64,000 bases of DNA from Pedobacter sp. BAL39 (GCF_000170795.1 NZ_ABCM01000006.1:239341-303340); one strand, 5' to 3'. Shown: positions 26,759 through 37,143, numbered from the stretch's first letter. Translations and numbers: made by a program. Notes: generated from the letters alone by a model not told the origin.

Positions 26759-26919
26759 AATAGGTGTGTTAGATATACTAAGCTAAAGGTTTACCTGAAC
26801 CGGGAATACCAGCATGATTATTCGTGCATAGGTAGCCGCTATTTGCCAGCAGCATCTTATTAAATGCCAATCAAATGAAAACCTGGATAAGAAAACACCA
26901 ACGCCAATTTTAGGGGGTA

Positions 26920-28068
26920 TCACCATGGCGCACGCTTTCTATGTACGACCGTATACCCACCAATAAGCAGACCCAGCAGTATAAACAATAGGCTGACCAT
27001 CTGTGCCTGCGACAAGTGCATCCCGAAAACCTCATACCTGTAATTCAGCCTGATTTCTTCGATTAACAGACGTTCCAGTCCGATCACCAATAAATAAATG
27101 GAGAACATCAATCCTGGCAGCCGGATCCTGTTCCTATTGATCCAAATGATAAAAAAAGCAGTCAGGATGAGCACAGATTCGTAAAAAGAAGTAGGGAAAA
27201 CGCCATGTGGCAAGATGGTACAATAGTTTCCCGCGCAACCGCTAATGTAGCTTCCTTCATTTAATACATTATAAGGAAAACGGAAAGACCACATCCAGTC
27301 GGGCAGCCATAGAAAAGGTTTTTCGGTATTATTTACAATACCCCAGTCACCATCGCCGGAAAGTTGACATGCAATGCGTCCAACCCCATACGCCACCATC
27401 ATTCCCGGAGAACCAATATCCGCCAGGTCGATCAGCCTCATACCAGATTTATGGCCGATATAAAGATAGGTCATTGCCCCGAATGTCAATCCGCCTAAAA
27501 ATGTAAGTCCGCTGTATTGGAGGTAGTGGGCAAACGAATATGAACTATACAGCTGAACGTTCTCCAGGAAGTTGAAAACTTTGGCGCCAAGAAAGCCCCA
27601 TACTGCGGTCCAGATCATCAGTTTCGGCATCAGTTGGTAAGGATGGACGACAATCGTTGTCTTGCGGTTATTTTCCAGCATTTCCTGCTTTCTGTACCAA
27701 TAAATCAGGTAGCTAAAAAGCAAACAGATCAGCGTTCCGGCCAGCCAACTTCCCTGCAGGGAGAAAATGTACTTTAAAGGAGATTGCCAAAATAAATCAA
27801 GGTCAAAACAAGCGCCAATAACCTTAAATCCGAGCAGGAAGCCAAGAAGGCCATATTCTGCATAATCAGCGGCAGTGGCTCCATTGTTAAAAAATGGTTG
27901 CTCAAAGGTCGCTATTACCCCTACCCGTTCCTTGCGTTTAAACTCGCTGTAGAAAGTAAAGTAAGATAAAACGAATGCGAGCACCACGAAAACGCCAAAT
28001 GTTGGGATAGGCAGATTGATGGGGACACCAAACAGATATTCAAGCAAATAAGAGATGGTAGGAAACAT
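26920..28068 (-). CDS. lgt: Prolipoprotein diacylglyceryl transferase family protein
   Basis: A 382-residue polytopic inner-membrane protein of the Lgt family, which adds diacylglycerol to the lipobox Cys of prolipoproteins. At least seven hydrophobic segments are visible. The signature region is VGRIACQLSGDGDWGI (about residues 230-245), the divergent form of the Lgt GRxGNFxN motif seen in many Bacteroidota. PTSFYES and RLLIEEIR carry conserved charged residues near the C-terminus. It is longer than the usual 260-300 residues owing to an extended N-terminal and cytoplasmic region. The many lipoproteins in the window are consistent with this activity, but it could be a second paralogue. It is monocistronic. 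Confidence 0.85.
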   Translation of the reverse strand: MFPTISYLLEYLFGVPINLPIPTFGVFVVLAFVLSYFTFYSEFKRKERVGVIATFEQPFFNNGATAADYAEYGLLGFLLGFKVIGACFDLDLFWQSPLKYIFSLQGSWLAGTLICLLFSYLIYWYRKQEMLENNRKTTIVVHPYQLMPKLMIWTAVWGFLGAKVFNFLENVQLYSSYSFAHYLQYSGLTFLGGLTFGAMTYLYIGHKSGMRLIDLADIGSPGMMVAYGVGRIACQLSGDGDWGIVNNTEKPFLWLPDWMWSFRFPYNVLNEGSYISGCAGNYCTILPHGVFPTSFYESVLILTAFFIIWINRNRIRLPGLMFSIYLLVIGLERLLIEEIRLNYRYEVFGMHLSQAQMVSLLFILLGLLIGGYTVVHRKRAPW

Positions 28069-28129
28069 AGTTATCTGTTGAATTTACTGAATTCCGTAAT
28101 GGAAAAACAACATTGTGCGCAGAAAAAAG

Positions 28130-28168
28130 ACAGCTGCCCAAAAAAGAAACTTCTCTTTGGACAGCTGT
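28130..28168 (-). terminator. Intrinsic terminator of the SusD-to-SusC operon
   Basis: On the minus strand ACAGCTGTCCAAAG pairs with a TTTTGGGCAGCTGT segment (12 of 14 Watson-Crick, plus one G-T) around a short loop, and a run of six T follows. It lies 44 bases after the stop of the last SusC gene (28213) and so closes the PUL operon. Confidence 0.75.
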
Positions 28169-28212
28169 GATGATGATGATCAGGTAAATGAAAAGCTGAC
28201 CACCTGTAATGT

Positions 28213-31200
28213 TTAAAAACCGATCTGCAGTCCCAGGTTGACTACCCTTTGATTCTGGTAGGCATCGCCGGCAGTATTTGAGCTGACCTCAGGATCCTGC
28301 TGATACATGGAATAGTTGGTCCAGGTCAGCAGGTTGTAACCGCTCAGATAGATCCTGGCATTGTTCACCTTGAAAGGCAGCATTTTATCCGGTATCTGAT
28401 AGCCAAGCTCCACAGTCTTTAACCTCAGGTATGTCGCATCAATCAACCAGAAATCGGACATATAAGCTGCAGGGCTGTTGATCGTGGTTGGATTGGTCGA
28501 CAGGCGAGGAAACTTTGCTGCAGTAGGATTTTCCGGCGTCCATCGTTGCTGGTGGATCGGCTGAAACTGACTTTGAAAAGGCTCAATACCATTTCCATAT
28601 ACGCTGAAACTATAAGCTGTTGTACCTTGAAACAACACACTGAAGGTAAACCCTTTAAAGCCCCCACCCAGGGTTAAACCGAAACTGGTATTGGGTACAT
28701 TGGGTCTTCCAATGGCGGTCATGTCGTATTGATCGATCACACCGTCTTCATTTAAATCCTTGTAACGCAGGTCTCCCGGCATAATTTCAGCACCCGTGTT
28801 TGGCTTTGCACTGGTCGGAATGTTCTCTTCAGTATAAAAACCGTCAAAGCGATATCCGAAAGGCTGATCGATCTGATGTCCGGTTTGTGCCAGCCATGGA
28901 TATGCCGGGGAAGGTTCATCTTTAAACAAGACCTTGTTTTTGAAATAGGTCAATACCCCTTTGATGTTGTAGTTAAACGCGCCGATGTTATTGTTATAAC
29001 CCAATTCCAGCTCAAAACCTTTATTACTTACCGTGGCAATATTTGTTGGAGAGACCCCAACCCCGATATTGATAGGTAAAGATTGTGAGGTGATCAACTG
29101 ATCATAACGTCTGGTATTGAAATAATCGGCAGCCAGTGTGAGCTTATTTTTGAATAGGTTGAGGTCTAAGCCGACATCAAAGGTACGCGCTTTCTCCCAG
29201 CCTACATTGCTGTTCCCAAGAGGGCCTTCCGTAATGCTGTTGACATCTTTGCTTACTTCGCCGAATGAATAACCCGGCCCGTTGTTGTAGACCTGCTGAA
29301 ACAAGTACCTGTCGCCAGGCACCTTATCAGAACCTACAAGCCCCAGAGAGGCCCTGATTTTAAATAGATCGGCAAAAGGGACAATGTCATTAAAGAAACT
29401 TTCTTTGGCAAGGTTATAACCTACAGAAACTGCAGGGAAGGAACCATAGCGTTTATCAGCCTGAAAACGGTCAGATCCATTGTAGGCCAGTGTAGCATCG
29501 ATCAGAAACTTTTCTTTATAGTCATAACCAGCCCTCATTGTAAAGCCCTGGAAGTTCGCCGGGATCCAGTTCACCTTTCTGTCTCCGCGGGTTTTATAGG
29601 ATTCCCTATTGTAAAGTACCAGGCCGTTGACCGTATGATCACCGAACTTTTTGGTATAGCTAAAATTGGCTACCACATTCACGCGGCTATCATACAAACC
29701 CTGATAAGCAAAAAGCGTATAATTTCCAAGGGCATAAATCGGACCGTTCAGGGTATAGGAATCTGTATTTGGATCGTAAAGGTAGGAAGGTGGATTTTCC
29801 CTAGATTGCTCCCTGACATTAGATTCCACGCTCGCGTAGGCCACACGTCCAGTAAAAGACAGCCCTTCGGTAATGGCCTTCAGGTCCTGCGTACCACCAA
29901 AGAGGATGTTCAGGTCATTACGCCTGTCCAGGCTATAACCTGCGGTTGCCAGACGTGCATTGATGGTCGGCAGCAGGTCACGGGTATCGCTGGCATAAGC
30001 GTAGGAACCATTTGGATTTAAGAATGGCGCAGAATAAGGATGGATTTTGGAGAAGTCGAATACCTCGCCAACGATGTTACCTGCCTTTGGAGAATTGATT
30101 TTTCCGAAATTAGCCCTCAGGTCCAGGCGGATTTTTAAGGTTTTGGTCGCATCAACATCCAGGTTTGAACGCAAATTAAACCTCCTGTAGTAATAATTAT
30201 TATCTACCTGATTTCCCTCATTCTCAAAATTGTAAAGGTTTCCATTTTGTGTAAATGCCCCTCCGGAGATGAAATATTTGACCGATTCACTTCCGCCAGA
30301 GATGTCCACATTGCTATTGTACTGCATGCTGTTGGTTTTGAAGATGCGGTCGTACCAATTTACATCAGGATGACCATAAGGATCATCGCCCACCCTGAAG
30401 TGCTCAATATCTGCCCCAGTAAACTGAGCGGTAAGTCCGTCGTTAGCCCTTGCTTCATTAACCAGCAGTGCTGTTTCGTAGGCATTCAGAAACTTGAGCT
30501 TGGTGACCGGGCTTTGCATACCTGATTCCACCCTGGCATTGACCCTTGGCGCGCCAGTAGCACCCCTACGCGTCTTGACGACCAATACTCCATTAGCCCC
30601 TTTAATCCCATATACTGCTGTGGTGGAGGCGTCCTTTAAAATAGAGATGCTTTCAATCTCGTTCACGTTGATCTGGGAAAGCTGCCCGTAAGTATACTCA
30701 ATGTCATCCACAATGATCAGGGGTTGATTCCCGTCAGGGTTCAGTGAGCTTACCCCACGGATGAAGAAATCGGAGGCATCCCTTCCCGGCTGGCCGGAAC
30801 GTTGTACCGAGACCAGTCCCGGTAAACGTCCGGCGAGTGCATTCTGCACACTGGACGTAGGTATATTACGGATCTCAGCTCCTTTTACGGTACTTACAGC
30901 ACCGGTATTCGTGATCCGTTTGGTCGTTCCAAAACCAACCACCATCACCTCGTTGAGGTCCTGGTTGCTGGGAAGGAGGAAAACTTCGATCTGCTCGCCG
31001 CCCCTTACTTTCTTTTCCTGTGCCACGTAACCTGTACTGGTAAACAACAGGACGTTGCTCCCCTTCAGGGTGATGGTAAACTTACCTTCATTATTGGTGA
31101 TGGCCAGGTTCTTTGATCCTTTCTCCGTCACCGTCACCGCCGGCAGTGGGCCACCTGAATCCTTAACAATACCAGTCACGACCGACTGGGCCTGGGCAAT

Positions 31201-31251
31201 TGCAGGGAATGTTGAGAAAATCAATAAAATGATATATAAACTTTTTTTCAT
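28213..31251 (-). CDS. SusC/RagA-family TonB-linked outer-membrane protein
   Basis: A 1012-residue SusC-type glycan importer without an STN domain. Signal peptide (to about residue 21), carboxypeptidase-regulatory domain (about 23-105, VVTGIVKDSGGPLPAVTV), then the TonB-box/plug junction NEVMVVGFGTTKRITNTGAV (about 112-131). The plug carries GRLPGLVSV, FIRGVSSLN and ILKDASTTAVYGIKGANG, and a long barrel ends in LGLQIGF. It is the last gene of the PUL operon, 32 bases after a SusD stop, so unlike the standard order its own SusD does not follow. It may pair with the SusD at 31284-32969 or with the first one at 37599-39329. Confidence 0.95.
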   Translation of the reverse strand: MKKSLYIILLIFSTFPAIAQAQSVVTGIVKDSGGPLPAVTVTEKGSKNLAITNNEGKFTITLKGSNVLLFTSTGYVAQEKKVRGGEQIEVFLLPSNQDLNEVMVVGFGTTKRITNTGAVSTVKGAEIRNIPTSSVQNALAGRLPGLVSVQRSGQPGRDASDFFIRGVSSLNPDGNQPLIIVDDIEYTYGQLSQINVNEIESISILKDASTTAVYGIKGANGVLVVKTRRGATGAPRVNARVESGMQSPVTKLKFLNAYETALLVNEARANDGLTAQFTGADIEHFRVGDDPYGHPDVNWYDRIFKTNSMQYNSNVDISGGSESVKYFISGGAFTQNGNLYNFENEGNQVDNNYYYRRFNLRSNLDVDATKTLKIRLDLRANFGKINSPKAGNIVGEVFDFSKIHPYSAPFLNPNGSYAYASDTRDLLPTINARLATAGYSLDRRNDLNILFGGTQDLKAITEGLSFTGRVAYASVESNVREQSRENPPSYLYDPNTDSYTLNGPIYALGNYTLFAYQGLYDSRVNVVANFSYTKKFGDHTVNGLVLYNRESYKTRGDRKVNWIPANFQGFTMRAGYDYKEKFLIDATLAYNGSDRFQADKRYGSFPAVSVGYNLAKESFFNDIVPFADLFKIRASLGLVGSDKVPGDRYLFQQVYNNGPGYSFGEVSKDVNSITEGPLGNSNVGWEKARTFDVGLDLNLFKNKLTLAADYFNTRRYDQLITSQSLPINIGVGVSPTNIATVSNKGFELELGYNNNIGAFNYNIKGVLTYFKNKVLFKDEPSPAYPWLAQTGHQIDQPFGYRFDGFYTEENIPTSAKPNTGAEIMPGDLRYKDLNEDGVIDQYDMTAIGRPNVPNTSFGLTLGGGFKGFTFSVLFQGTTAYSFSVYGNGIEPFQSQFQPIHQQRWTPENPTAAKFPRLSTNPTTINSPAAYMSDFWLIDATYLRLKTVELGYQIPDKMLPFKVNNARIYLSGYNLLTWTNYSMYQQDPEVSSNTAGDAYQNQRVVNLGLQIGF

Positions 31252-31283
31252 GTCTTTGAATTGAATCTTGTGAATACCCTTAA

Positions 31284-32969
31284 TTACCAGCCTGGATTTT
31301 GAACCATATTCCTATTTTTTATGACTTCAGAAAACGGGATCGGGGCCAGGTACATTCTTTTTTCAAAGTTCATCTGGAGGACTGGTGTCTGCTGATAGAT
31401 GGTACCCGTTCCGGTTTGATAAATGACCATCCCATTCACTTGTCTGTCGAACAGCGTCTCCGCGAGTTTCCATCGTCTGACATCATAAAACCGATGTTCT
31501 TCAAAAGCAAGTTCTTTACGTCGCTCATTCTGAATGATTTCGCGCATCTGCACCTTGGTCAGGCCCGCAGCAAGCTGGTAAGGATTCAATCCGGCTCTTT
31601 GACGGATGGCCTCGACATACTGATACACCGATCCATCGGGAGCAGAAAGAAACTCATTTCTGGCTTCCGCATAGTTCAGCAGTACCTCTGCATAGCGGAA
31701 CAGAACAAAGTCATGGTTCACATTGTCATACCTCATCAGGTTTTCGAAGTTCCCCATAAACTTACGGGCATAATAACCTGTTCTCGTTTGCTGTTTGGTA
31801 CCTCCTGGCTTGTCGGCCCCACCCTCAAAGGTTTGTACCGGTCTGCCCAGCCACTGCGCACCATTGAAAAATATCGTTGCATAAAAGCGGGGGTCACGGT
31901 TAGCATAGGGGTCATTTTGCTGATATCCGGAGGCAGGATCATCGATAGGAAGGCCATTGGCCATACCAAAGGCATTGACCAGCTCCTGAGTAGGACTGGT
32001 TCGACCGTTGTTGATGGATACACTATAACCCACAGGGCCATTGTTTCCCTCCACATTGGTATTGTTCCCGCCTTGTCTGCTGAAAATACGTTCCCTGTTG
32101 GCCTGGGTAATGAATACCCCTTTAAAGTCGCTCAACAGCTCAAATTGACCAAGGTTGATCAGTTCTTCTGCAGCCTGAGCAGCCTTTTCCCAGCGCTGTG
32201 CCGAAAAGCTGACATAACCGGTAAGGGGATTTGCAGGATCAATGTTCGACTCATTATATAGAGGACTAGCGGCATACAGCAGCACCCTTGATTTCAGTGC
32301 GAGCGCGGCACCTTTAGTTGGTCTCTCTATGAAGTTAAGGTCAAATGGATTGGTACGCAGTTTATCTTTGATGGCATCACATTCAGTTACGATGTAATCA
32401 ATACATGCTTCAAAGGTACTGCGCTTAAGCTCGACATTGTCATTCAGCTGGAAGACCTGATCACCCAGCAAAGGTACCCCGCCATGGCGTTTCACCAGTT
32501 CAAAATAATACAGCGCACGTAAGAAGCGCGCCTCCGATTTCCATACTTCCCTGAAGGTAACGCCATTGGGCAGTTTTCCTTTCAGCGGAACATTGTCGAT
32601 GTTGTTGACAAAAATATTCACCTGACGGATGCCTGCGTACCAGTTGCCCCATTGGTTATCGAGGTAATTGTCTGAGGTATAAGTACCCATTGCCAGCTGT
32701 TGTACAGAGGTGTTGCCCGTATTAGAAGAAATGGCATCATCTGTAGCCGCATCCAGGTAATCATCGCCCACCCTATTATAGGTACGAGGAAGACGCGCAT
32801 AGATGTCGATCAGAAAACGCTCCGCGTTGACTCCCGCAGAATCCTTGCTGTTGAACACCTGATCCAGCGTCTGCTGCTCAATCGGCTCTGTTTCCAGATC
32901 GCTCTTGCAGGAGAAGAGGGCGCTGATCAGCATGACCATTACAAAACATTTTAAATATATCCTTTTCAT
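31284..32969 (-). CDS. SusD/RagB-family outer-membrane lipoprotein
   Basis: A 561-residue surface lipoprotein (signal VMLISALFSCKSD) that binds glycan at the mouth of a SusC barrel. The SusD-like N-terminal segment EARFLRALYYFELVKRHGG (about residues 145-163) and the C-terminal RRKELAFEEHRFYDVRRWK (about 500-520) are both diagnostic. It follows a SusC stop by 16 bases and precedes another SusC by 32, so it is flanked by two importers. The normal partner is the upstream SusC at 32986-36078. Specificity is inferred only from the neighbouring mannosidases and rhamnosidase. Confidence 0.95.
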   Translation of the reverse strand: MKRIYLKCFVMVMLISALFSCKSDLETEPIEQQTLDQVFNSKDSAGVNAERFLIDIYARLPRTYNRVGDDYLDAATDDAISSNTGNTSVQQLAMGTYTSDNYLDNQWGNWYAGIRQVNIFVNNIDNVPLKGKLPNGVTFREVWKSEARFLRALYYFELVKRHGGVPLLGDQVFQLNDNVELKRSTFEACIDYIVTECDAIKDKLRTNPFDLNFIERPTKGAALALKSRVLLYAASPLYNESNIDPANPLTGYVSFSAQRWEKAAQAAEELINLGQFELLSDFKGVFITQANRERIFSRQGGNNTNVEGNNGPVGYSVSINNGRTSPTQELVNAFGMANGLPIDDPASGYQQNDPYANRDPRFYATIFFNGAQWLGRPVQTFEGGADKPGGTKQQTRTGYYARKFMGNFENLMRYDNVNHDFVLFRYAEVLLNYAEARNEFLSAPDGSVYQYVEAIRQRAGLNPYQLAAGLTKVQMREIIQNERRKELAFEEHRFYDVRRWKLAETLFDRQVNGMVIYQTGTGTIYQQTPVLQMNFEKRMYLAPIPFSEVIKNRNMVQNPGW

Positions 32970-32985
32970 ATCGTCTATCTTATAT

Positions 32986-35900
32986 TTATAATTTGATGTT
33001 CACACCGAAATTCAGCACTTTCTGAATCGGGTACGAGTTATCACCATAAATTTCCGGATCCAGTCTGTCGTACGGGGTACTGGTGAAGAGGTTCTGTGCA
33101 TTGGCAAATAACCTCAGCCCGGCCACTTTTATGCGGTTGGTAACACTGAATGGCAACGTGTAGCCTACATCAATGTTCCTGATCCTGAAGTACTCTCCGG
33201 AATGGGTCCAGAAACTCGAGTTGTTGAGATAAGGCGTGTTGTTCGCATTGAATCCCACGGTAAGCCTTGGATAGGTTGCTGTTGTTGCAGTTTCAGGTGT
33301 CCATCGACCTAAGAGGTACTCATAGCCCTGACGGTCACCGCCGCTGCCGAAAGCATAATCCGTTTGCTGGTAGGTCCTGTTTTTAACCCCCTGAAGCAGC
33401 ACACTGCAATCAAACCCCTTGACACTGAACCCTAAAGTCGCACCATAGTAAATGATGGGTTTCGTATTGCCCAATGCCGTCTGATCAAACAGGTTGATGA
33501 TGCCATCACCGTTCAGGTCCACGAGTTTAACATCCCCGGGGAACACCTGCGTGCCACCAAGTCGCGGCGCACTGTCGGCCTCCGCTTGCGTCTGTATCAG
33601 GCCATTTGCCAGGTAACCGAACACCTGTCCTACCGGCATTCCGGTACGGTTGTTCCAGGAGTACCGTTGCTGAACCTCGTTCATGTACAGCACCTCTGTT
33701 TTCATTCGGGACGCATTGGCGGTAATAAAATAATTGAAATTGTGGATTTTGTTCTGATAGGTAACGCTCAGCTCCTGTCCGCTGTACAGGTTCTCCCCGA
33801 TGTTCTCATTAGGATAAGACATCCCGATCAGTTCGATAGTGGAGCCCCGTTGCTGCAGGAGGTCAAAATATTTATCCCGGTAAACATCCGCTACGACCTT
33901 GATGTGTGAATCAAAGAGCGCCAGGTCCAGGCCGACGTTCAGTTTATTCGCTTTCTCCCATGTGGCATCGACGTTGGCCAGGCCACGTTCAACGATACCG
34001 CTTTTAAAGGAATACTGATACCCCAGGTCGTAACCATTGTTTCCATCCTGGCCAAAGGAAGCCCTCCAGCTGTAATAGCCAAGTGCACCTTCATTGGTAT
34101 TTCCCGTTCTGCCATAGGTGGCACGCAATTTCAATTGATTGACCCAATTCAGGTTGTCTTTGATGAAGGCCTCACTGGCAATGTCCCAGCCCAGACCCGC
34201 AGCGTAAAATAAGCCAAATCTGTTTCCTGCCTGAAAGCGGTTAAAGCCGGAATAGTTGACTGCCGCTTCAGCGAAATATCTGTTTTCATAATTGTAACTT
34301 CCTGTCGCTGCCATATTGGTGTACTTGGCGGGCAGATCGAACTGGAAGTTGGAGATCTGCTGATCTACAAATAACTTTCCGCTGATGTGGTGACTGTCCC
34401 CTATACTGGTATCGTAACCCAGCATTCCCTGTGCATAAAAGGAATTTGTCGTGGAAGTCGCTGCGAATGAGTTGGGCTGATCAGAGATGACGCCATATCT
34501 CGTATAAACCACATTGCCTAAGGTATTGTAAGACACATCATATACCGGCTGCTTCCTGCTTCTGTCGATGAGGCTGGAAGAGGTGGCTGACACGTTCATC
34601 TTTCCTTTCAGGTACAACCCCGGCAGCCACTGGTCGAACTTATACTTCATGTCCAGGTTAGCCATCAGGTCGCGGGTATTGTCCAGCAGATACCCTGATC
34701 CGGTAACCTGTTGGTAAAGGTTGGTGTTGTACACAGAAGAACCTCCATAAGTGCCATCGTCATTGAGTACGGGATAAGAATTGTTAGGCGTAGAATATAG
34801 CGCAGCCAATATATTCCCCGTTCCTGCGCCCGGCTGGCGACCATCCTGGATGCGGCCAAAAAGCTGCAGACCGATATTGAAGTTATCGGTGACATCGACA
34901 TCAATAGAACTATTGATCAGGTACCTATCGAGGGAAAGGTTGTTATCGCCGGCATCGGCCATCTTAAACATTCCCTGCTGGTTCATATAACTCAGTCCTA
35001 ATGAGTAACGTGCGGTTTTACCACCACCATTGATGCCCAGATTGTATTTGGTGATGGGCGCATCATCCTTCAGCACCTGATCATACCAGTTGACGTTGGG
35101 GTACAACAAGGGCGATTCGCCGGAGCGGAAGGCATTAAAGTCGCTTTCGGAGAATGCCGGAGATCTCCCTACGTTTTGCAATGCCTCATTATAGAGGTAA
35201 GCATACTGATAGGCATCTAAGGGTTTAGGTTGTTTTAAAGCTTTTTGTATTCCCGTTTGGGCGGTGAAGGAAATCCTTGGTGGACCTGCGATACCCCTTC
35301 TGGTGGTGACCTGTAATACTCCCCTGGAGCTCTTCTGCCCCAGCAGCAATGAGGATAACGCATCTTTCAATACCGAAATGGATTCAATATCTTCCGGGTC
35401 CAGGGAATAGATATCCCGTTGTATGCCGTCGATGATCGTGACGGGCTGCTGTCCCCTGAGGTTATAATTGATTTCCGCATTGTCGCTGAAGTTGGAGCTG
35501 TACTTGACGGCATCACTGGGAAGTGAGCCTGCCAGATCATTCATGGTGATTGGCTGGGTGCGGGCTGTTCTGAACCCACTGGATTCCTGCGTATAAAAAC
35601 CAGGCAACCTTCCTGTAAGCGAATTCAAGTAGAGTGATGTAGGTGTGGTTTTTATCTGGTTGTTATTGAGTGAAGAAACAGCACCCAGAATTTCCTTTGA
35701 TGTTTTCTTATCATACAAGACAGCGGTAGATTCGTTTGCAGCAAGGTAATCTACAACAAGCCTGACCAGCTCGTCTTTTGTGGGTCTGATGGTTTTCTGA
35801 TAGTATCCCGGCTGGCTGATGGTGATGCGGTTATCGTTCTGCGCCAACGACACACTCACAGCGCCGTTTACATCAGTCGTACCGAGCAGTTTTTTTGTGG

Positions 35901-36078
35901 ATGAATATACAGGCACGCCTGTCAGGGCTTTCCCATATTCATCAACAATGGTGAGCTTACGGACATTGGGAGACGCTGCATTGGGATCAGACGTTGTCTG
36001 TTGCCCATGTACTGCAAAGATGCTGGAAAGGAGTAGTAACATCCCCAAACTGCATTTTTTTATATAGCAATTTACCAT
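32986..36078 (-). CDS. SusC-like TonB-linked outer-membrane protein, atypical TonB-box region
   Basis: A 1030-residue SusC homologue. Signal peptide (about 1-25), a divergent regulatory beta-sandwich (about 40-112, VRKLTIVDEYGKALTGVPVY), plug (about 125-260, TGRLPGFYTQESSGF, NYNLRGQQPVTIIDG, SVLKDALSSLLLGQKSSRG), then a barrel ending VNFGVNIKL. The segment before the plug reads STAVLYDKKTSKEILGAVSS in place of the common EVVVVGYG-type box, typical of a distinct SusC subgroup. It lies 60 bases after the DUF4961 gene and 16 bases before a SusD gene, its likely partner. Confidence 0.93.
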   Translation of the reverse strand: MVNCYIKKCSLGMLLLLSSIFAVHGQQTTSDPNAASPNVRKLTIVDEYGKALTGVPVYSSTKKLLGTTDVNGAVSVSLAQNDNRITISQPGYYQKTIRPTKDELVRLVVDYLAANESTAVLYDKKTSKEILGAVSSLNNNQIKTTPTSLYLNSLTGRLPGFYTQESSGFRTARTQPITMNDLAGSLPSDAVKYSSNFSDNAEINYNLRGQQPVTIIDGIQRDIYSLDPEDIESISVLKDALSSLLLGQKSSRGVLQVTTRRGIAGPPRISFTAQTGIQKALKQPKPLDAYQYAYLYNEALQNVGRSPAFSESDFNAFRSGESPLLYPNVNWYDQVLKDDAPITKYNLGINGGGKTARYSLGLSYMNQQGMFKMADAGDNNLSLDRYLINSSIDVDVTDNFNIGLQLFGRIQDGRQPGAGTGNILAALYSTPNNSYPVLNDDGTYGGSSVYNTNLYQQVTGSGYLLDNTRDLMANLDMKYKFDQWLPGLYLKGKMNVSATSSSLIDRSRKQPVYDVSYNTLGNVVYTRYGVISDQPNSFAATSTTNSFYAQGMLGYDTSIGDSHHISGKLFVDQQISNFQFDLPAKYTNMAATGSYNYENRYFAEAAVNYSGFNRFQAGNRFGLFYAAGLGWDIASEAFIKDNLNWVNQLKLRATYGRTGNTNEGALGYYSWRASFGQDGNNGYDLGYQYSFKSGIVERGLANVDATWEKANKLNVGLDLALFDSHIKVVADVYRDKYFDLLQQRGSTIELIGMSYPNENIGENLYSGQELSVTYQNKIHNFNYFITANASRMKTEVLYMNEVQQRYSWNNRTGMPVGQVFGYLANGLIQTQAEADSAPRLGGTQVFPGDVKLVDLNGDGIINLFDQTALGNTKPIIYYGATLGFSVKGFDCSVLLQGVKNRTYQQTDYAFGSGGDRQGYEYLLGRWTPETATTATYPRLTVGFNANNTPYLNNSSFWTHSGEYFRIRNIDVGYTLPFSVTNRIKVAGLRLFANAQNLFTSTPYDRLDPEIYGDNSYPIQKVLNFGVNIKL

Positions 36079-36138
36079 AATTAAATACGATTTGTTATTC
36101 TTTGTTTAGGTTTAAGAAATTGATTTACAAGCATCTGA

Positions 36139-37140
36139 TTAATTGCAGCTGAAGGTAAATCTAAAGGGATCGGCGGTATTGCCATACCCTACCCTTTTGG
36201 TTCCCGTGACGTCTGTATAATAATATTCTATCCTGCTAATGGCCACTTCCGGTGCGATGTTAAAGAGCCCTCTCGGCCAGGCATCTATGCGGTATTTTTT
36301 TCCACCCAGAGCATTCAGCTTATTTTTTGCCGTGCGCTCGCATGACTCCGCAATTACGGCGTTCATGGCATCGTAAGCTGTGGCGCACAGGTAAATGTCG
36401 TCGGTATCACTCAGACTGGTATTGGTCACCCCACTGTCGAATGTAAAAGTAACAATGTCATTGTCCAGGCTCTTTACAGGTTCAATCTTGCTCAGCTGCG
36501 GGTTGATAAAATCGATGAGCTCACCGGTGCCATTTGTAACCTCAAACTGGTTAGAAAAGGCAAACTTGGTGTAGTCGGTATCATCAGGTCTCAGGTTTTC
36601 TCTGGACGATCCGATGTAAAAGCCCAGTTTAACGAGCATATTCTCTGGTCCGAGCTTACAGCTGACCTTCACATCGAAGTTGATGTCTTCATTGTTGACA
36701 AAGGTGTATACTTTGGTGCTCCTGTAGATGAGCCACTCAAAGTCATCCACTAAATTTGGTCCGATTCCGAATCTCTTCTTTGCGGCTGCCGACCAGTTTT
36801 GCCCGGACACAGGCTCAATCTCCGAGTCAGGAATGAGGGTCATGGTTTCATCGCCTTTCGGGCTGGTGAAGCTCACTACAGCCTGCTGTTTGGCATTCCA
36901 GCTTTTCGGCACCATGATACCAACCAGCAACCTGGTGGCATAGGTTGGATTGGCCTGGTTGTTATCAATTCTGGACATGGTGGAGCCATGCAGCAGGAAA
37001 GTGGAAACCTCATTGGCATTTCCCGAAGCAGCCATTTCTATGCTGAAAGGATTGAGGCCGCATTGCGTAAGAAAGATGACTACTGCTACCCCGATCAGCA
37101 GATAGAGGTATCTCGCGTTTTTGATAAATCTTTTCATCAT
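36139..37140 (-). CDS. DUF4961-family PUL lipoprotein
   Basis: A 333-residue predicted lipoprotein: membrane-type signal LLIGVAVVIFLTQCGLNPF with lipobox Cys at about residue 27. The mature part is mostly beta: LLHGSTMSRIDNNQ, VPKSWNAKQQAVVSFTSP, then FEWLIYRSTKVYTF, and a C-terminal Ig-like half (PVKSLDNDIVTFTFD). The pattern matches DUF4961 proteins found in SusC/SusD loci with DUF5004 proteins, probably surface glycan-binding or accessory proteins (family knowledge, moderate certainty). It lies three bases after the DUF5004 stop and 60 before SusC, so it is part of the operon. A double Met start (MMKRF) leaves one residue uncertain. Confidence 0.75.
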   Translation of the reverse strand: MMKRFIKNARYLYLLIGVAVVIFLTQCGLNPFSIEMAASGNANEVSTFLLHGSTMSRIDNNQANPTYATRLLVGIMVPKSWNAKQQAVVSFTSPKGDETMTLIPDSEIEPVSGQNWSAAAKKRFGIGPNLVDDFEWLIYRSTKVYTFVNNEDINFDVKVSCKLGPENMLVKLGFYIGSSRENLRPDDTDYTKFAFSNQFEVTNGTGELIDFINPQLSKIEPVKSLDNDIVTFTFDSGVTNTSLSDTDDIYLCATAYDAMNAVIAESCERTAKNKLNALGGKKYRIDAWPRGLFNIAPEVAISRIEYYYTDVTGTKRVGYGNTADPFRFTFSCN

Positions 37141-37143
37141 TCC

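Noticed and set aside
31299..32261. Plus-strand open frame of 320 codons antisense to the SusD gene
   Set aside because: It lies wholly inside a well-supported SusD gene, has no recognisable domain, no signal and no promoter; long antisense frames are common opposite such genes.
36083..36094. AAATACGATTTG before the SusC gene at 36078, as a fifth PUL operator
   Set aside because: It is only a few bases from the ATG, is an imperfect palindrome, and lacks CCAAATAT at the required distance.
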